Below the pieces are notes generated by a model. The model was not told where the DNA came from and searched no databases. It saw nothing but the letters and a program-made list of their open reading frames with translations. A DNA stretch of 64,000 bases from Asterochloris sp. CNOR1 (Eukaryota > Chlorophyta > Trebouxiophyceae > Trebouxiales > Trebouxiaceae): positions 1,550,001 through 1,614,000 of the forward strand of contig OZ017753.1 in assembly GCA_963969365.1 (NCBI GenBank), given 5' to 3'. Below are positions 46,601 to 58,479 of this stretch, piece after piece (position 1 is the first letter of the stretch; each line of letters starts with the position of its first letter). The position numbers and the translations under genes were made by a program.

Positions 46601-49279
46601 GCACCTCTGTCCCGTCAAGCTGCACCACCCGGGTCTTGCCTTCGCGCACCGGCAACAACTGGCCAGCTCCCTGAGACCCTGTAGCGGCAGGGCACTGAGT
46701 CATATAGTGGTTGTGCAGTGCAACATCCAGCAGTGTGTTTTACTGAACCTGCTATGGACTGCTTTGCAACGGTCCATTGCCAAGTCTATTCCCTACGTTG
46801 AAACACTCATGCCGGCTGCACAGCAGTATGAGGCTTCAGTATCAGGCATACAGCAAAGCTCTCTGCAGCCCACCATCCAGTCACAATGATGCACCACACT
46901 CACCTGCAGCAGCACCCTCAAGCGCAGCAGCTTCTTGGACCGGCAGTCCCCGCAGAGTGCTGATTGCCTCTGTCCTGTAGAGCAGCCCATCCACCAGGCC
47001 CAGCCTCACAGCCTCTGCTCCTGTGAAGGGGGCTGCATCAAGGGCAGCCCTCACCTGCAGCATGCAGACTGTTCTGCATCTCTAACTGGTTTTACAAGAG
47101 CGCCAGTCTGTCCTTCACACTGCCCACAGGGTGCCTTGAAAAAGTGTGACATGCACTCAGCGGGGCCCCCCAAGCCCTGGATATTGCGAGCTGTTGTACT
47201 CAATGCTGGCGCTAGACTTGGTGCACGTCACAGGGACTCCCTAAACCTCTACCTTCTGTTGGGACAGTCCACGAGCCTCAGCGACGCCTGACACAACCTG
47301 GTCAGTCCAGCCTTGGAGGAGTGCGGTCCAGGCCTCCCTGTTGGGCTGGTTGTACCCTTTGTCCCTTCATGAGCAAATAAAAGCACCTCAACAACTGCTG
47401 ATGGGTACTAAAAGAGGCAATGACAGCCTTTTGTGTTCTGAAAAGCTGCAGGCCGGCATTGTTCTGGCCCACCTGAAGATTGCTATTGCGTTCTTGTATG
47501 ACTCCCTTGTTGTGAAGAAGCTGCAGTGGCAAAACCAGACATGAGCAGTAACATATGCAAGACAGAAACTGCTGCCGGCAGCCTCACAGCAGCTTCTCTT
47601 TACAAGCAACCACTGGTCACCTGCGCACTTTCCACTTGTCAAGAAAGCCTCTCAGAAAGATGCCATTTGCAGCAAAGCCTGCAAGGGGCTCAGCGCACAG
47701 GGCCTCAATCCAGGACCAAGATAAGCCATCAGTACGCTCTGCGGGCAGGCAAAATTGTGCAGGCTGTGTACCCAGCTTCCAACTTGCAGCCGCAACAGCG
47801 GTTGCTGCACATGTGCCGGGGCTGCGCACCTGTGAAGCCCAATATCCCTGATTTCTGCATCCATATTTGCTCAAAAGCAGTCCTGCATGGGCACTCAGGG
47901 CATGTGGGCACTCAGGGCAGGTGAGGCGGCATGCAGATACGTGAGTGGCGGCATGCACCCAGGGCATGTGTGGCGGCAGAAACCACCATGGCCGATACTG
48001 CTGCCAGGACCTTGCTCCATAGAATGCTCTGGCACCCTCACCCCAGGTAGTAGCTGGCAGTGCCGTTGCTGCCCATCTCCCCAAAGGTCTCTGCAAAGGC
48101 CAGGGTGGGCACCCCTGCGTCTCGCCTGCAGGGCAGGCGGAGAGCTGGGTTTTACACGAGACACTGAAAGGGGCCCAGGCTTGCAGGAATTGCACTGTCG
48201 TCAGCCCTTCTTTGCCACAGGCACCAGGGCGAGAGGCACCCCTCCCCCTATGAGGCAGAGCGCATCTGGTCTTCTCGAACGCTGAAAGCAGCACTGCCGA
48301 TATGTGACGGCCAGGCAGCCTGCAGGCACCTGAAGCGCAGCACAGCATCGCGCAGCTCCTGGATCTGAGCCATCTGCCCAGCTGGCTGGCTGCCCATGAT
48401 GCCCACCAGGCCTTTCACCCGACTGTCCTTGCCAGCCTCCTTCAAGGCATGCACTACCTGCAGCAGCATGCCCGGTCCCTGTCAGCGTTGTCTCCTTGGT
48501 GGCTCCAGGCGGCTCCTGCAGGAGCTGCACAAGACAACAGGTCTGCCTAGTGGAGTTACCACTGGCAGCAGCATCCCTGGCCCCTCTCTGCACCAGGTGC
48601 AGGGCACCAAAAGCGTGCCTCAAAGGCACAGGCAGGGCTGCTCAGGTGCATCTGGCCTGGAACCAAGGGGTCATCCTGAACAGTCGAGCCACAGACATGG
48701 TGAGGCACGGCTCCCACTCCGTGCCACATGCTCTTTTGGGACACAGGACTGCACCTGGGGGAGGTGCAGCGAAGGGGGCGTGCCTGCACTGGTCAGCGCT
48801 GCAAAGGGGCTGGGCTGCTGCTCCACAACCTGCACATTCTCCAGGTCCAGCTCCAGCACAAACTTGTCTGGCAGCTTGGTGGCCTTCTGAGTGCGCCTCT
48901 GCGGACGGCATGAAGTGCCTGCTGGGTCCCAGGCTTCATGACGATGGTAGGAGGGCGGGCAGCTTCAGGCAGGTGCGCAAAAAGGGGCTTTGCTCACCTT
49001 TGAGTTGCTCACAGCAACTGCTGTCCCTAGCAGTGACAGGGTGCCCTGCAGCCAGGATCCCCTGTAGGTGAGAGCTATGCGCACATGTTGCTCCACAGGT
49101 CCTCCACAGGAGCAGGAAATACCCAGCAAATGAGACATTTTGTGGCCCCAAAGTGAATGTAAGCAGACTTGCAGTGATGCCTTGCTGCTCACTGTGGCAA
49201 TGAGAGCGCCCTTGCCATAGCGCACAATTCTTTGGAGCAGCCTGGACTGTGGACCAGCTACTGTATGCTCTCCTGACAT
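43660..49279 (-). CDS. SppA: Signal peptide peptidase SppA (protease IV), chloroplast type
   Basis: Sixteen exons, 5' to 3': 49279-48998, 48898-48755, 48457-48330, 48125-48042, 47882-47830, 47678-47621, 47505-47473, 47364-47253, 47054-46904, 46666-46567, 46285-46098, 45863-45735, 45400-45281, 44973-44744, 44379-44218, 43914-43660; 742 residues, a full tandem-domain SppA. A hydrophobic stretch ([15 protein letters not shown]) precedes [18 protein letters not shown]. Domain 1 has FLRGFLDKW and the catalytic Lys region [10 protein letters not shown]. Domain 2 has the nucleophile Ser in [12 protein letters not shown], then [34 protein letters not shown]. It degrades cleaved signal peptides and other membrane-associated peptides. 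In plants the homologue is a light-induced thylakoid protease, so plastid location is likely. The intron after 46098 starts with GC. Two small exons use AAG acceptors. A 33-nt exon carries the catalytic Lys. Confidence 0.93.
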
Positions 49280-50407
49280 GGCTTCTTGTCAGGCGCTGGC
49301 TGCGTCGCTGAAAGCCCTCAAGGCAGCTGGATGGAGGAGCCTGTGGAGCTTCCTCAGACTAGCAGATCCATTCAGGATGCAGCCTGTAGGGGACCTTCAT
49401 ACGCAGAGGGCTTGTTGCTGCACTCACTGCTCTGCTTGCCAGTGTTGTCAAACTGAGGTCTTTTGCATGCTAAGTTGCCCCTTCACTGTGTGGCCCCCGG
49501 ACAATTATATTTGTCTTTCTCATGCGACACAATTATGGATTGGTGGTTCGGAAAAAGTTCTGGTTGGTACTGTGTTGATCAAAGGCAATGGCAGCAGATG
49601 CTGTATATCGAATGGAGCAATAGCCGCAACACTGCCCCAAGCCTGTTACATGTGCTACGTAAAACTCGCAAAATTTGCAATGCGACTTCAACGCCATCTC
49701 AACAAAAAAGCTCATTGACCTCTGCCTGCTCACTGAGTTCTCAGTTTCAGGGGCTGCTGACATTGCTGCCTCTGATAATGAACCAAGTAGATATCCGATG
49801 CCTGATGCTGACATGGCTGATGGTCAGCAAGGAGAAGCTGATGCTGGTGTCAAGGGCCTGACGCTAGGCTGCCGGGGGCTTGCCAGGCAGTCATGCACGG
49901 CATGCCCAGCATCTTGCCTACACTTGTGCGCACTTCAGCAGACCAACAATGTGCTGCATGCTGTTGAGGCCATCAACTTGTCCATCACCTTTGTATAGGC
50001 CACCCTTGACCATGGTTCAAATCATAAGCCCACAATGTGCAGAGGGCTGTGTTACACCTTCAATATCCACTATGGGTCTGTCCCAAGTGGCGCGCTCTAT
50101 GATGCAGGGCTGGGGCTGCTGCCTTTCAGTGTCTGGCGAATGGTGCTGGCCAAAGTGTGGCCGCTTAGGCATAGTGTTCTTTGGAAAGTGCCTGTCTGGT
50201 TATGTGCTCTTGCTGGATTGTGTTATTTGTGCTGTTGACATCGTGTGTTGTTGAGACTGCAGTAATTGCTGCGTAGTGTTGTCCTAGACGGTCAATGGCA
50301 TGCAGCTGAGCAACTGCAAAGGTAGACCTATTGGGCGGGCCTTTGACTTGGGCAGTTTAACTGTCAAAGCAGGCCTGCAGGCTGCTGGGGAGGCATAACA
50401 GGAAAGC
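49280..50407. promoter_or_regulatory. Divergent intergenic region, SppA / SOUL gene
   Basis: 1.13 kb between the two start codons must contain both promoters and 5' UTRs. It has AT-richer patches around 49500-49560 and 49660-49720. No coding exon, RNA gene or clear element is seen. Confidence 0.4.
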
Positions 50408-52071
50408 ATGTGGTTGAGGCTGTCACTAGTCCTCCTCATTGTCGCCTGGACCTGTGATTCAGGATCCCTGCGCAGCATTCAGCTATCGACCCATAATGAG
50501 GACCTCCCAGCCTGTGAGCCCTGCCTGTTGCAGCCTGCTGCATGCATGTGGCAGCCTTGCTTCACCACGCTGAGGCTGCATGCATGATGCCTAGTCAGCC
50601 TGTGCAGAACAGGCTGCACCTGCAGCAGGATGTGGCATGCGGTACAGCTTTGCTTTGCTGCGCCAAGGTTGCATGCATGGCGCCCAGTCAGCACCGGCTC
50701 AGATGGCTGACTGTGCAACAAGGCTGGCAACAAGCAGCGTGCCCTGTATGCAGACTGCCATGGGCGACCCTGCCCTGTGCCCAAGGTGCTGAACCAGACT
50801 GACGCCTATGAAACTCGCAAGTATGGTGAGAAGGTCCAGCTCTGCCTTTCACTGTGCTGCACATAGCTTCTCTGATTTTCACTGTGTGCCCTCAGCTGCT
50901 GCCCCTTCAGGGCTTGAGAAGTGGGTCGCTCTGCCAGGCGAGACCTCAAGATTTGAGATTTCACTCACCCGGGCCTTTACTGAGCTGCTGCGCTACATCA
51001 AAGGCAAGCTGCCAAGCTGGAGCACCTTGCAGCCTCACAGGTTTTGCACCCTGCTGTCTGAGCTAGCGGCATGGCCTTCTCTGAGCCTGTGAGTGCTGGT
51101 GCAGGCAACAACGAGGAGGGTGTCAGCATGGATATGACTGCTCCCATTGCAGTGCGCTGAGCTTTGTCCGACCTGCAAGTCATCTGCAGCATCTCGTCTC
51201 AGGCAGTGCTCAGACCTTGACCACCTGCAGGTCTGGTGCAAAGCAAAGGATGACTTCGGAGGGCTGGAGTCTAACTTCACAGTTGCTGCCTATCTGCCGT
51301 CCAAGTTCCAGGTGCATCTGCTGGGATGGCTGCTGAAGCCTGAGGCAGCCCTTTGTCAAGCTCATGTCGCGCTGGGCACCTGACATTGCACAGGGCAGTG
51401 CAGCACCCTCTGCAGCTCAGACCCTCCCAGGCCAGGTCCACCTCTGCAGGACAAGCCACCAAAGCCCAAGAACCCCAGGCTCATCATCTTGAAGGACCCC
51501 AAGGACGAGAGCATTGTGTATGTGCGCTCCTTTGGTGGCTTCGCCATAGAGAGCACTGTGCTCAAGGAGGCCAAAGCTCTGTCAGAGGCACTGCACCAAG
51601 ACAACGTGCCTCATGAAAAGGTGGGCTTTGTTTGGCCCAGCCTTGAGCTTGATGTGCTGCACAGTGCCAGCTGTACATGTGCCTGATGTGCAGATTGTCC
51701 TTGTTGGACTCCCAGCAAGACATGTGAAAATGTTGTTGTGTTTCAAGTACAGATGGCACAGTGAATGCCTGCCTGATGTGCTGCATATCGCCTGCTGCCT
51801 GAGTGCCACACTGCTGCTTTCCACATCACGCTGCTGCCCCTGCCTCGCAATGTGTGTGACTCTGCTTCTGATTTGCCTGCAGACAGAGTTTGTTTATGCT
51901 GCATATGACACCCCCGAGAGGCTGACTGGAAGGCACAATGAGGTCATCATGTGGCCGCCAGAGAAGAAGGAGGCCATCTCAAACGTTCGGGTCCTCTCTG
52001 CCAGCAGGGACACTGGAGAAGAACTGAAGTTGCCCAATCTGCTTGGCTCTGTTGGCAGCATGCTGGGCTGA
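50408..52071 (+). CDS. SOUL-family heme-binding protein with signal peptide
   Basis: Exons 50408-50513, 50754-50825, 50911-51003, 51105-51151, 51231-51311, 51450-51620, 51883-52071; 252 residues. MWLRLSLVLLIVAWTCDSG is a signal peptide. The mature part has the SOUL landmarks: NQTDAYETRKYG, FTELLRYIKG, then SMDMTAPIA (the family's M-T-x-P-V), ESNFTVAAYLPS, VYVRSFGGFA, and EFVYAAYDTPERLTGRHNEV near the end. SOUL/HBP proteins bind heme or tetrapyrroles. The signal peptide suggests the secretory pathway or vacuole, unlike plastidic members. The intron after 51003 is GC-AG. Intron 1 contains tandem sequence copies. Confidence 0.9.
50548..50715 (+). repeat. 84-bp tandem duplication in SOUL intron 1
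   Basis: Units begin gtggcagccttgcttcacc (50548) and gtggcatgcggtacagcttt (50632). They share tgcatgcat and the agtcagc block further on. A weaker third copy may run into exon 2 (ccctgccctgtgcccaaggt, ~50768). Confidence 0.55.
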
Positions 52072-53327
52072 GCGTTTCTCACAACCAAACTTATGAATTT
52101 GAGTCATATGTTACATGTCCTGACATCTTATTTGTACCTGCCTGATGCTAAAGGTATTAAGACCAGGCTGGAGATGTCGTGCGATTTCTTGTAGCATGCC
52201 AGACAGCACACGGTGTGTACGGCCAGCACTAATTAGCTCAGGTCTCAGCCAGCTCTGCTGCCCTGAACAGCAGGTCAGCAGGCATATGCTTACGAATTAC
52301 ACTGCTGGCTCCAGCCAGGCACTTGCAGACATGTTGACGACATGCCGTTGTTCAAGCAAGACATGCCTTTGAGCTGTAGTACTCTCTCCAAAGGCAATGC
52401 TAAGCTACATCATGCAGTCTTAAACATGCAACAGCTCCTGCAGCCAGAGTGATTCCCCTGCTGGATCACAGTGTTTCCCGCTTATTTTGGAGTCAGGACA
52501 TACTGCACAGCCTCCCTGTCCTGCTCAACATCAGCCTATCACTGGGAACAGCTATGAAGTCGCGCACAAGCTCACGCCTGGGCGTGCGCCCACTCCAGAG
52601 TCCTGTGCAGTGCTTTAAAATAAGCATGCCACTGCTGAGATACTTAGTCCTGCTGCACACCTGCCAGCTGGGACCTGATGGTGCCTGGCGCATCCCACTC
52701 CCCAGCTGCCACGCCCAGTATACTGTTGCTGCCAGCAGCTCGTGTTTGGGATGATAGGCAATGCCGCTGCCTGTGCCCACCTTCTTCAGCTGCTACCGTA
52801 TAGCTGCAGCCACTGCCACTGCCACAGCCTTGGCCACACAGCCAGCCCCTGCATCGGCCTCCTGGCAGGGCACCTGTTGCTGCTTGCCCTGAGCTGTCTC
52901 CTCTTCTGGGCTTTGCGGCTGCCCTGCCTTGTCTGCCTGGCTAGCTGCAGCATACAGTCAAGTCTGCCCTTGCCACAGGCACCACCATCAACCACTACTG
53001 GGGCCAGCCAGTCGACTGCCAATAGCAGGAGCCCATGGATGTTCCTCCTGATGCTCATTGAGATGGCCTGCCCGGTGCTGTTGCAGTGCTGCTGCAGAGC
53101 CGCACTGCCGCAGCTGCCCAGCAAGCTGCCTTTGAAAGTCAAGCCGGCCTCTGCCAGCAAAGCCGAGCTAGCTGCTGCTGGGGCCTGCCAAGCCACTGCC
53201 TGCCCCAGAGGCAAACTACTATGCAGACTGGGGTGCATTGTTGCTCTGTGCCTGCCTGACCAACCATCACCACAGCTGTGCCACTGGGGTGATATACCCT
53301 CATGCGTCCTGACCCATCTGCATGCAG
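52072..53327. other. Intergenic or unresolved 5' part of the next gene, 1.26 kb
   Basis: This follows the SOUL stop. The plus strand is open over 52742-53698 (318 codons), Cys/Leu/Pro-rich, and its last part coincides with a good exon of the next gene. The first exon(s) of that gene must lie here but I could not fix a start. Nothing else is recognised. Confidence 0.4.
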
Positions 53328-55861
53328 ATTACCTTGCGACTGACAACCTTCCACACAGCAATCATTTCGACACCTTCACGCCAATTGAAAACACCATGTT
53401 CACGTCTGGCGATGTGCTAGACGTTGGCCAAGACAACGGCACAGGGCAAGCAAGGCCCTCTTCCATCCATGACCCTCCCAGCGTGATGCCCCAGGTCAGG
53501 AGTCAGATGCCTGCTGTGGCCAACATGCAGGTGCCTCTCAGCTTCTTGCTTGCAGGCTACATGCTGCACGAGCTTCAGCAGAGATCTGCAACCTCACAGC
53601 ATTCTGCGGCATACGCCATCTTGGAACCAGCCATGCCTCTGATCTCATGCACCCTGTCTGCAGTCAACATCTCAAGCCATCCCCAGCAGCATTCATGATC
53701 CGCCTTCAGTAGAGGACATCACGACAGAGGGGCTGGCCTATCAGAATGACATTGACCACCTGCAGCAGCAGATCGCGTCACAGCTGGAGGGGCAGGACAC
53801 CCAGACAGTCTCTGAAGCCAAGGCTGCAGTGCAGCAGATGGTGCAGCAGTACCAGGGCACAGCCAGCATGCCCCAGCTCATCCAGGTGAGGCCCAGCAAG
53901 GTTGTTTGCAAAGGACCCGTTCACCAAGATCTTCCAGTCAAGTGGGGCCACAGTGGTGCTGCGGTGTGTGCGCCTTCGCAGCAGCCTCTTGACATCTTGA
54001 TGGGGTTCCTCATGGGGCACTCGCTCTACAGGTTGAGTTGGCAGGCACAGGGCCAGAGTCCTGCAGGCATTAGTGATGGTGCATCCTCACACAGCCAGCC
54101 TGGAGGCGTGTGTCCTCAGGCCCTGCACCTCCCTGCTCAGCACGGGGTCGCTGGTGCCATGCTGGCGTCTCCAGGCCAAACGCAATGGGATGGCTGCTGC
54201 TACGCTGGCGTCTTCAGGCCCTGCAGCTTGCCGCCGCCCATCCGAGGGTGGCTGCACAGGCACCTGCGTGGTGTGCCAGCACCACAGCTCTGTCCTCTTA
54301 AAACTCCTTCACGTCTGATTGTGCCTTGGGCCTGCAGGCTGCCCAGGAGGCTGTGCAGGAGGTGCTCCACGCGCAGGCCAGCAGGGACAGGCTGGTGGCT
54401 GCAGCTGACCAGCAGGCGGCCTACCAGTCCTACGTGCCTGCTGCAATCTCGGGCATGGGGGCAGCTGTGGCCAATGCAGCCTCCTCCATTGTTGGCGGCG
54501 GCGACGTGAGTGCCTGCGAGATGCTCAATGGGGACAGGCAGGCCAGCTCATTCATGGCATTAAGCTGTGCGGGTTAGAGGCGCGTGCTCGACACATTCCT
54601 TGGTGTGCTCACAGCCAGCCAAGGCCCAAGTGTTGGGGTGTTGTTGATGGTCTCTGGGCTGCATGCCTGGTGCTGGCATTTTTGAGGAAGTGCGTTGCAG
54701 GTCCAGCGCTGCCTGTTGTGGCCCCTGGTTGACCTTGGCTTGCTGGTGATGTGCACACACAATGACTTCTGCTGGCTCATGCTAATTCACCCCTGCCTGG
54801 TACAGGTGAATGATATGGTCCGTGAAGAGGAGGGGTCTATGGCAGCTGAGGATGTGGTGCATCCTCTGCGGGCGCTGGCACAGCAGGCCTACAGCCAGGA
54901 TATGACCAGCCACGCTGCCAACCAGGCCGGCCATGCTGAACAGCAGAGGTCAGTCGCCCAGGCAGCTGCCTGTGCAGCGTCATAGGTTCTTGCTGCCTGC
55001 AAGTGCAGTGCTGCTGCCGGTACCTGTACACTCCTTTGAGCGGCCTGGCCTGTGTGGAATGCGGTGTGCAGCGCAGGACGCAACCATCCATCAGCCCCGA
55101 TCTTGCTTGTTCAGGCAGGTTGTGCCGATTTGCTGCTCAGCAGCAGGGCGTGTTTTGTCCCCTGTGCACCCCTCTGCAGGCTGCCCAGCATGGACGCGCC
55201 GTGCCTGCAGGCAGGTGGCTGGCGGCCCCGACAACTGGGACACCAGCAAGCAGAACTCCCAGGCCGGCTCGTACAACACTGTGGGGCCCACGGGGGATCC
55301 AGAGGCGCACCAGTATGCTGAGCGCGACATTGAGCGGGCCAGGCAGGTCTGGGACGGGCAGACAGAGCGGGGCATGCTGCTCAAGGAGACCAGCCTGCAC
55401 AAAAACACGGTGGGTGGGGCCTGGCACTGGAGCGATGCTGTCCTGCTGGAGTTGGGGCATGCTGCTGAGGTGGCGCATAGAACAGTGCACACAGGGAGCT
55501 GGCTAGTGCTCGAGTTGTGGGGGGGCGTGCCAGTGCCTGATGAGCCTGCAGAAGGCTGCTAAGCTGAGCTCACCCATCCTGCCGCAAGGTTTTTAGGGAG
55601 GCGCCAAAGCAGGGCTATAGCACAACTGGTTGGCCCTGTGCTGCTCTTGTGCATGCCAGGGAGCCAGTGGGGTGATTAGATGCATCAGATGTTGGAGTGA
55701 AGCGTAGTACCAGACTCTCATGCCAATTGCTGCAGACATCAGCTCACTCCAGCTCCTATGAGGACCATGTTCACAAGGACAGCGGCCACCACACTCTGGA
55801 GGGAGACGCAGCCTTTTCTGGTATGGAGGCTGCCCGTGCCAGAGCAAGAGCCCCATTCTAG
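53328..55861 (+). CDS. Unrecognised Ala/Gln-rich, mostly helical protein; 5' end unresolved
   Basis: Exons 53328-53494, 53664-53885, 54338-54505, 54806-54948, 55211-55409 and 55736-55861 chain in phase, giving at least 340 residues. Features: an acidic, polar opening (SNHFDTFTPIENTMFTSGDV); an internal duplication (PSSIHDPPSVMP, then PSSIHDPPSVEDI); long Gln/Ala helices (DHLQQQIASQLEGQ, AVQQMVQQYQ, AAQEAVQEVLHAQASRDRL); a small Gly-rich stretch (ISGMGAAVANAASSIVGG); HPLRALAQQAYSQDM; a hydrophilic region (DNWDTSKQNSQAGSYNTVG, AERDIERARQVWDGQTERG); and a His-rich end. The composition resembles LEA-like or organelle-associated helical stress proteins, but no family motif is recognised. Confidence is in the gene, not in a function. 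Confidence 0.55.
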
Positions 55862-56182
55862 TTTCTGTCGAACCTACCTTTCTACCATCAAGCTGCTGAC
55901 AGAGCAACCCTGCATGAGCATCGGGCTTTCCGCCAGCACACACAACCCCAGGACAAATTTGGACATATTGAGAGGGCACCCTTGCTCGATTCAATGATTT
56001 GACCTGCTCATGAAAGTTTGTGTGACATTGGCATTCAACAGTGAGGTGAGTGTTGCTTGTGTGCTTCCAAGCTGCAGCTGAAGCAAACAAAGGCAAGCAT
56101 GACGGACAGTCTGAGTTCATTTAAGCCCCGCAGATACAGAGTTCAGGAGTCACGTCTTGTACATCATCCCAAGTGCAGGAAG
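55862..56182. other. Intergenic between convergent genes, 321 bp
   Basis: No feature is seen; it should contain both 3' UTRs and polyadenylation signals. Confidence 0.5.
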
Positions 56183-58479
56183 TCAAGGAGACTGCAAGTT
56201 ATTTTGGGAAACAGCACTAGGCATCCAAAGCTGAAGGCCAGAGGAGGGAACTAATTAGCCAGTGGCAAGACTCATGTTCTTGGAAAGGCAGTGTTGCATA
56301 CCTCATCAGCTGCAACAACAACGCAACACCACTGGGGCGGCATGCTGCCAGGCAGCGGGTGTGGATGTTGCCGCTGCAGGCTCTCTGATATACAGAGGTT
56401 CTGCTGCTGCCAGGGCGTGAGCACGGCCCCCTGTGGGCACTCCCCATTCAGCTGTAGCAGCGGCTTCTTCTGCTCCCCTTCTGCAGCCTGCTCCGGCAGC
56501 AGAGAGTCACAGATGCGGGGAGCCGTGGTCCACGAGCGCCGTGCCATGAGCACCACCAGGGGCACTGTGTACCAGGCTACCAGGACATCCAGAAGGTCGC
56601 GGCTGTCCGCCAGCGTTGTCAGCAGACTGTACCCAAGGGCGTCAAACCACAACACCATCTGCAGCCAGGAGGGAGACACAGACATGTTGCTGTGACTCTG
56701 CGGTCGTTTTAGAGTGATTTGTTTTCAAGGTGTGCAGGCTGGGAACATGCAGCAAGCAAGTCAGGAAGGGATATGCAACACATGACAGCAGACGAGGCTC
56801 CAGAAGGGTGCAGCTGGGTCCCAACAGGCTTGCAGCTGTTCTTGAGGGAGGGGCATGACAGTGCAGGGCTGGCGCCTACCTTCATGGCCCTGTCCTGCCC
56901 CATGATGCTATGCAGGTAGACGCAGACCAGTAGGGGTGTCACGCCCGACATGTTGGTCAGCAGGCCGCAGGAGTTGGTGTCCTGCAGGCCAGGACTGGGG
57001 TGAGGCAGAGGCTGCTTGACAGGCAGGCCTGTTGAAAGGTGTGCCAGCTATCACCCCAAGCTGGCAGTGAGAGCCATACAGGGAAACAGCTCCCCTCAGC
57101 CCACGTACCTGCAGCACGCCTGAGAGTGGCCTGCAGCAGGCCTGACGTACCGAATGGAAGGCATCAAGCACAAGACGCAGCAGGAGCTGTGAAGGGCCTG
57201 CGCAAGCACAAGGTGGTGCTGCAGAAGAAGTACCTTGGGAATGCGCTTGGCTGCAGCATCTGTCAGGCCATAGGCATTCCACCAGCTGCTATGAGCGGGG
57301 GCATCTGAGGGTGGCAGCTGGGACGCTGGCTGAGCGCAGGCCGGCTGCAGGAGGTGCACCACGGCAAAGGACATGACGCGGGCGATCTCGCAGACTGCGT
57401 GCAGATGTGCACAAGGGGAATCGGAATTGGCAGTCAAGGTCATATGCTGCAGGCACTGGCAAGGGGAATGCAGACGCGATGTCACAGGGCAGTAACCCAC
57501 TGGCAAGCCACATGAAACTGGCAGCCCATGCTTGTGCAGATGCCAGATCTTGGCACGATTCACACCTGATTGAAGTTCATGCATTGTGACGGCTGGCAGA
57601 TGGGGCTCACCTACTAGCACCTTGAGGAAACGGCTGAGCAGCACTACAGTATGATGCCGCCTCCTAACTTTTGGCTGGAAGAAGGGGCTGAGCGTCCAGC
57701 AAAGGAAGTAGGCCACCAGAGCCCAGCCCATGACTTGCTTGGCCTGATCAAAAGTGGGATCCTGAGGCTGCAGGGAACAGATTCGTTGTGTGACATGACT
57801 GCTGCAACAAATCATCATGTCATATGGCAGGAACACCGCAGGAGACTGGACAGGAGGCATGCAGGGGAACAGCAGCCGCAGGTGACGGCCATGAGGTGCA
57901 GCAAGAACTTCGTCCTGGCACAGAGCAAGCAGATGACCTCATGGCACGCAGGGTGACATAACACGCCTGACTGCATCCTGCCAGCCAATGGGCGTACCTC
58001 CACCTCCTGATCTGCTGTTTCCTGTACAGCTGCATGCTGTATGTGGCTGAGGGTGTAGAGGATGATAAGATGAGTGGAACAGGAAATAATGATCCCTGGA
58101 AGGTTTGCTGACAACAACTTGCTCTGCAGCCAGAGAGACTGCCCTCGTAATGAAAGCAAGAGAGTGCACTGACACTGACTGAGGTAGAACGGCGACAGTG
58201 TCGTGATGCAGTAAGCCGCTTACCTGCTCAGTGAGCTCATGGGAGGCACGGCTCATGATTTCCATTGCGAAGGCCCCAAGGGTGACCCTCACGGGACGAG
58301 AAATTTGCGGAAGTTGAGCTAGCAGGATAGAAGGGGAGCAAGGTCAAGGTACTCTCTGCTTGGCCACTCAGAACCCAAGCCATGCGGTGACGCCGGTGCT
58401 CGAGAAGCCCTTTGATTGCATTCTGGAATGCAGGCTGACCACCTAGAGCGTTGCTGCGTCCATGCCGTTCTGTGCGCAA
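56183..58479 (-). CDS. Sphingomyelin/IPC-synthase-like (PAP2_C) multi-pass membrane protein, catalytic histidines absent
   Basis: Exons, 5' to 3': 58479-58353, 58318-58224, 58123-58004, 57761-57611, 57394-57234, 56981-56880, 56658-56302, 56230-56183; 386 residues. Hydrophobic segments: NLPGIIISCSTHLIILYTL, VMGWALVAYFLCWTLSPFF, the VVCEIARVMSFAVVHLLQP helix, MSGVTPLLVCVYL and DVLVAWYTVPLVVLMARR. The order and the ending DVLVAWYTVPLVVL match plant and fungal inositolphosphorylceramide/sphingomyelin synthases (consensus KHYTVDV-x2-AWYTV). In those enzymes a His-His-Asp triad sits in SSHT and HYTxD. Here the corresponding stretches read NMSGVT and RDLLDV: both His are replaced and only the Asp remains. 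It could therefore be a non-catalytic regulator or sensor, like other pseudoenzymes. The first intron in this model is only 34 nt; an ATG at 58265 inside exon 2 is the alternative start. Confidence 0.6.

Noticed and set aside
52742-53698. 318-codon plus-strand frame
   Set aside because: Only 53328-53494 within it has good splice support. The rest is Cys/Leu-rich without a domain, and the frame conflicts with the next exon.
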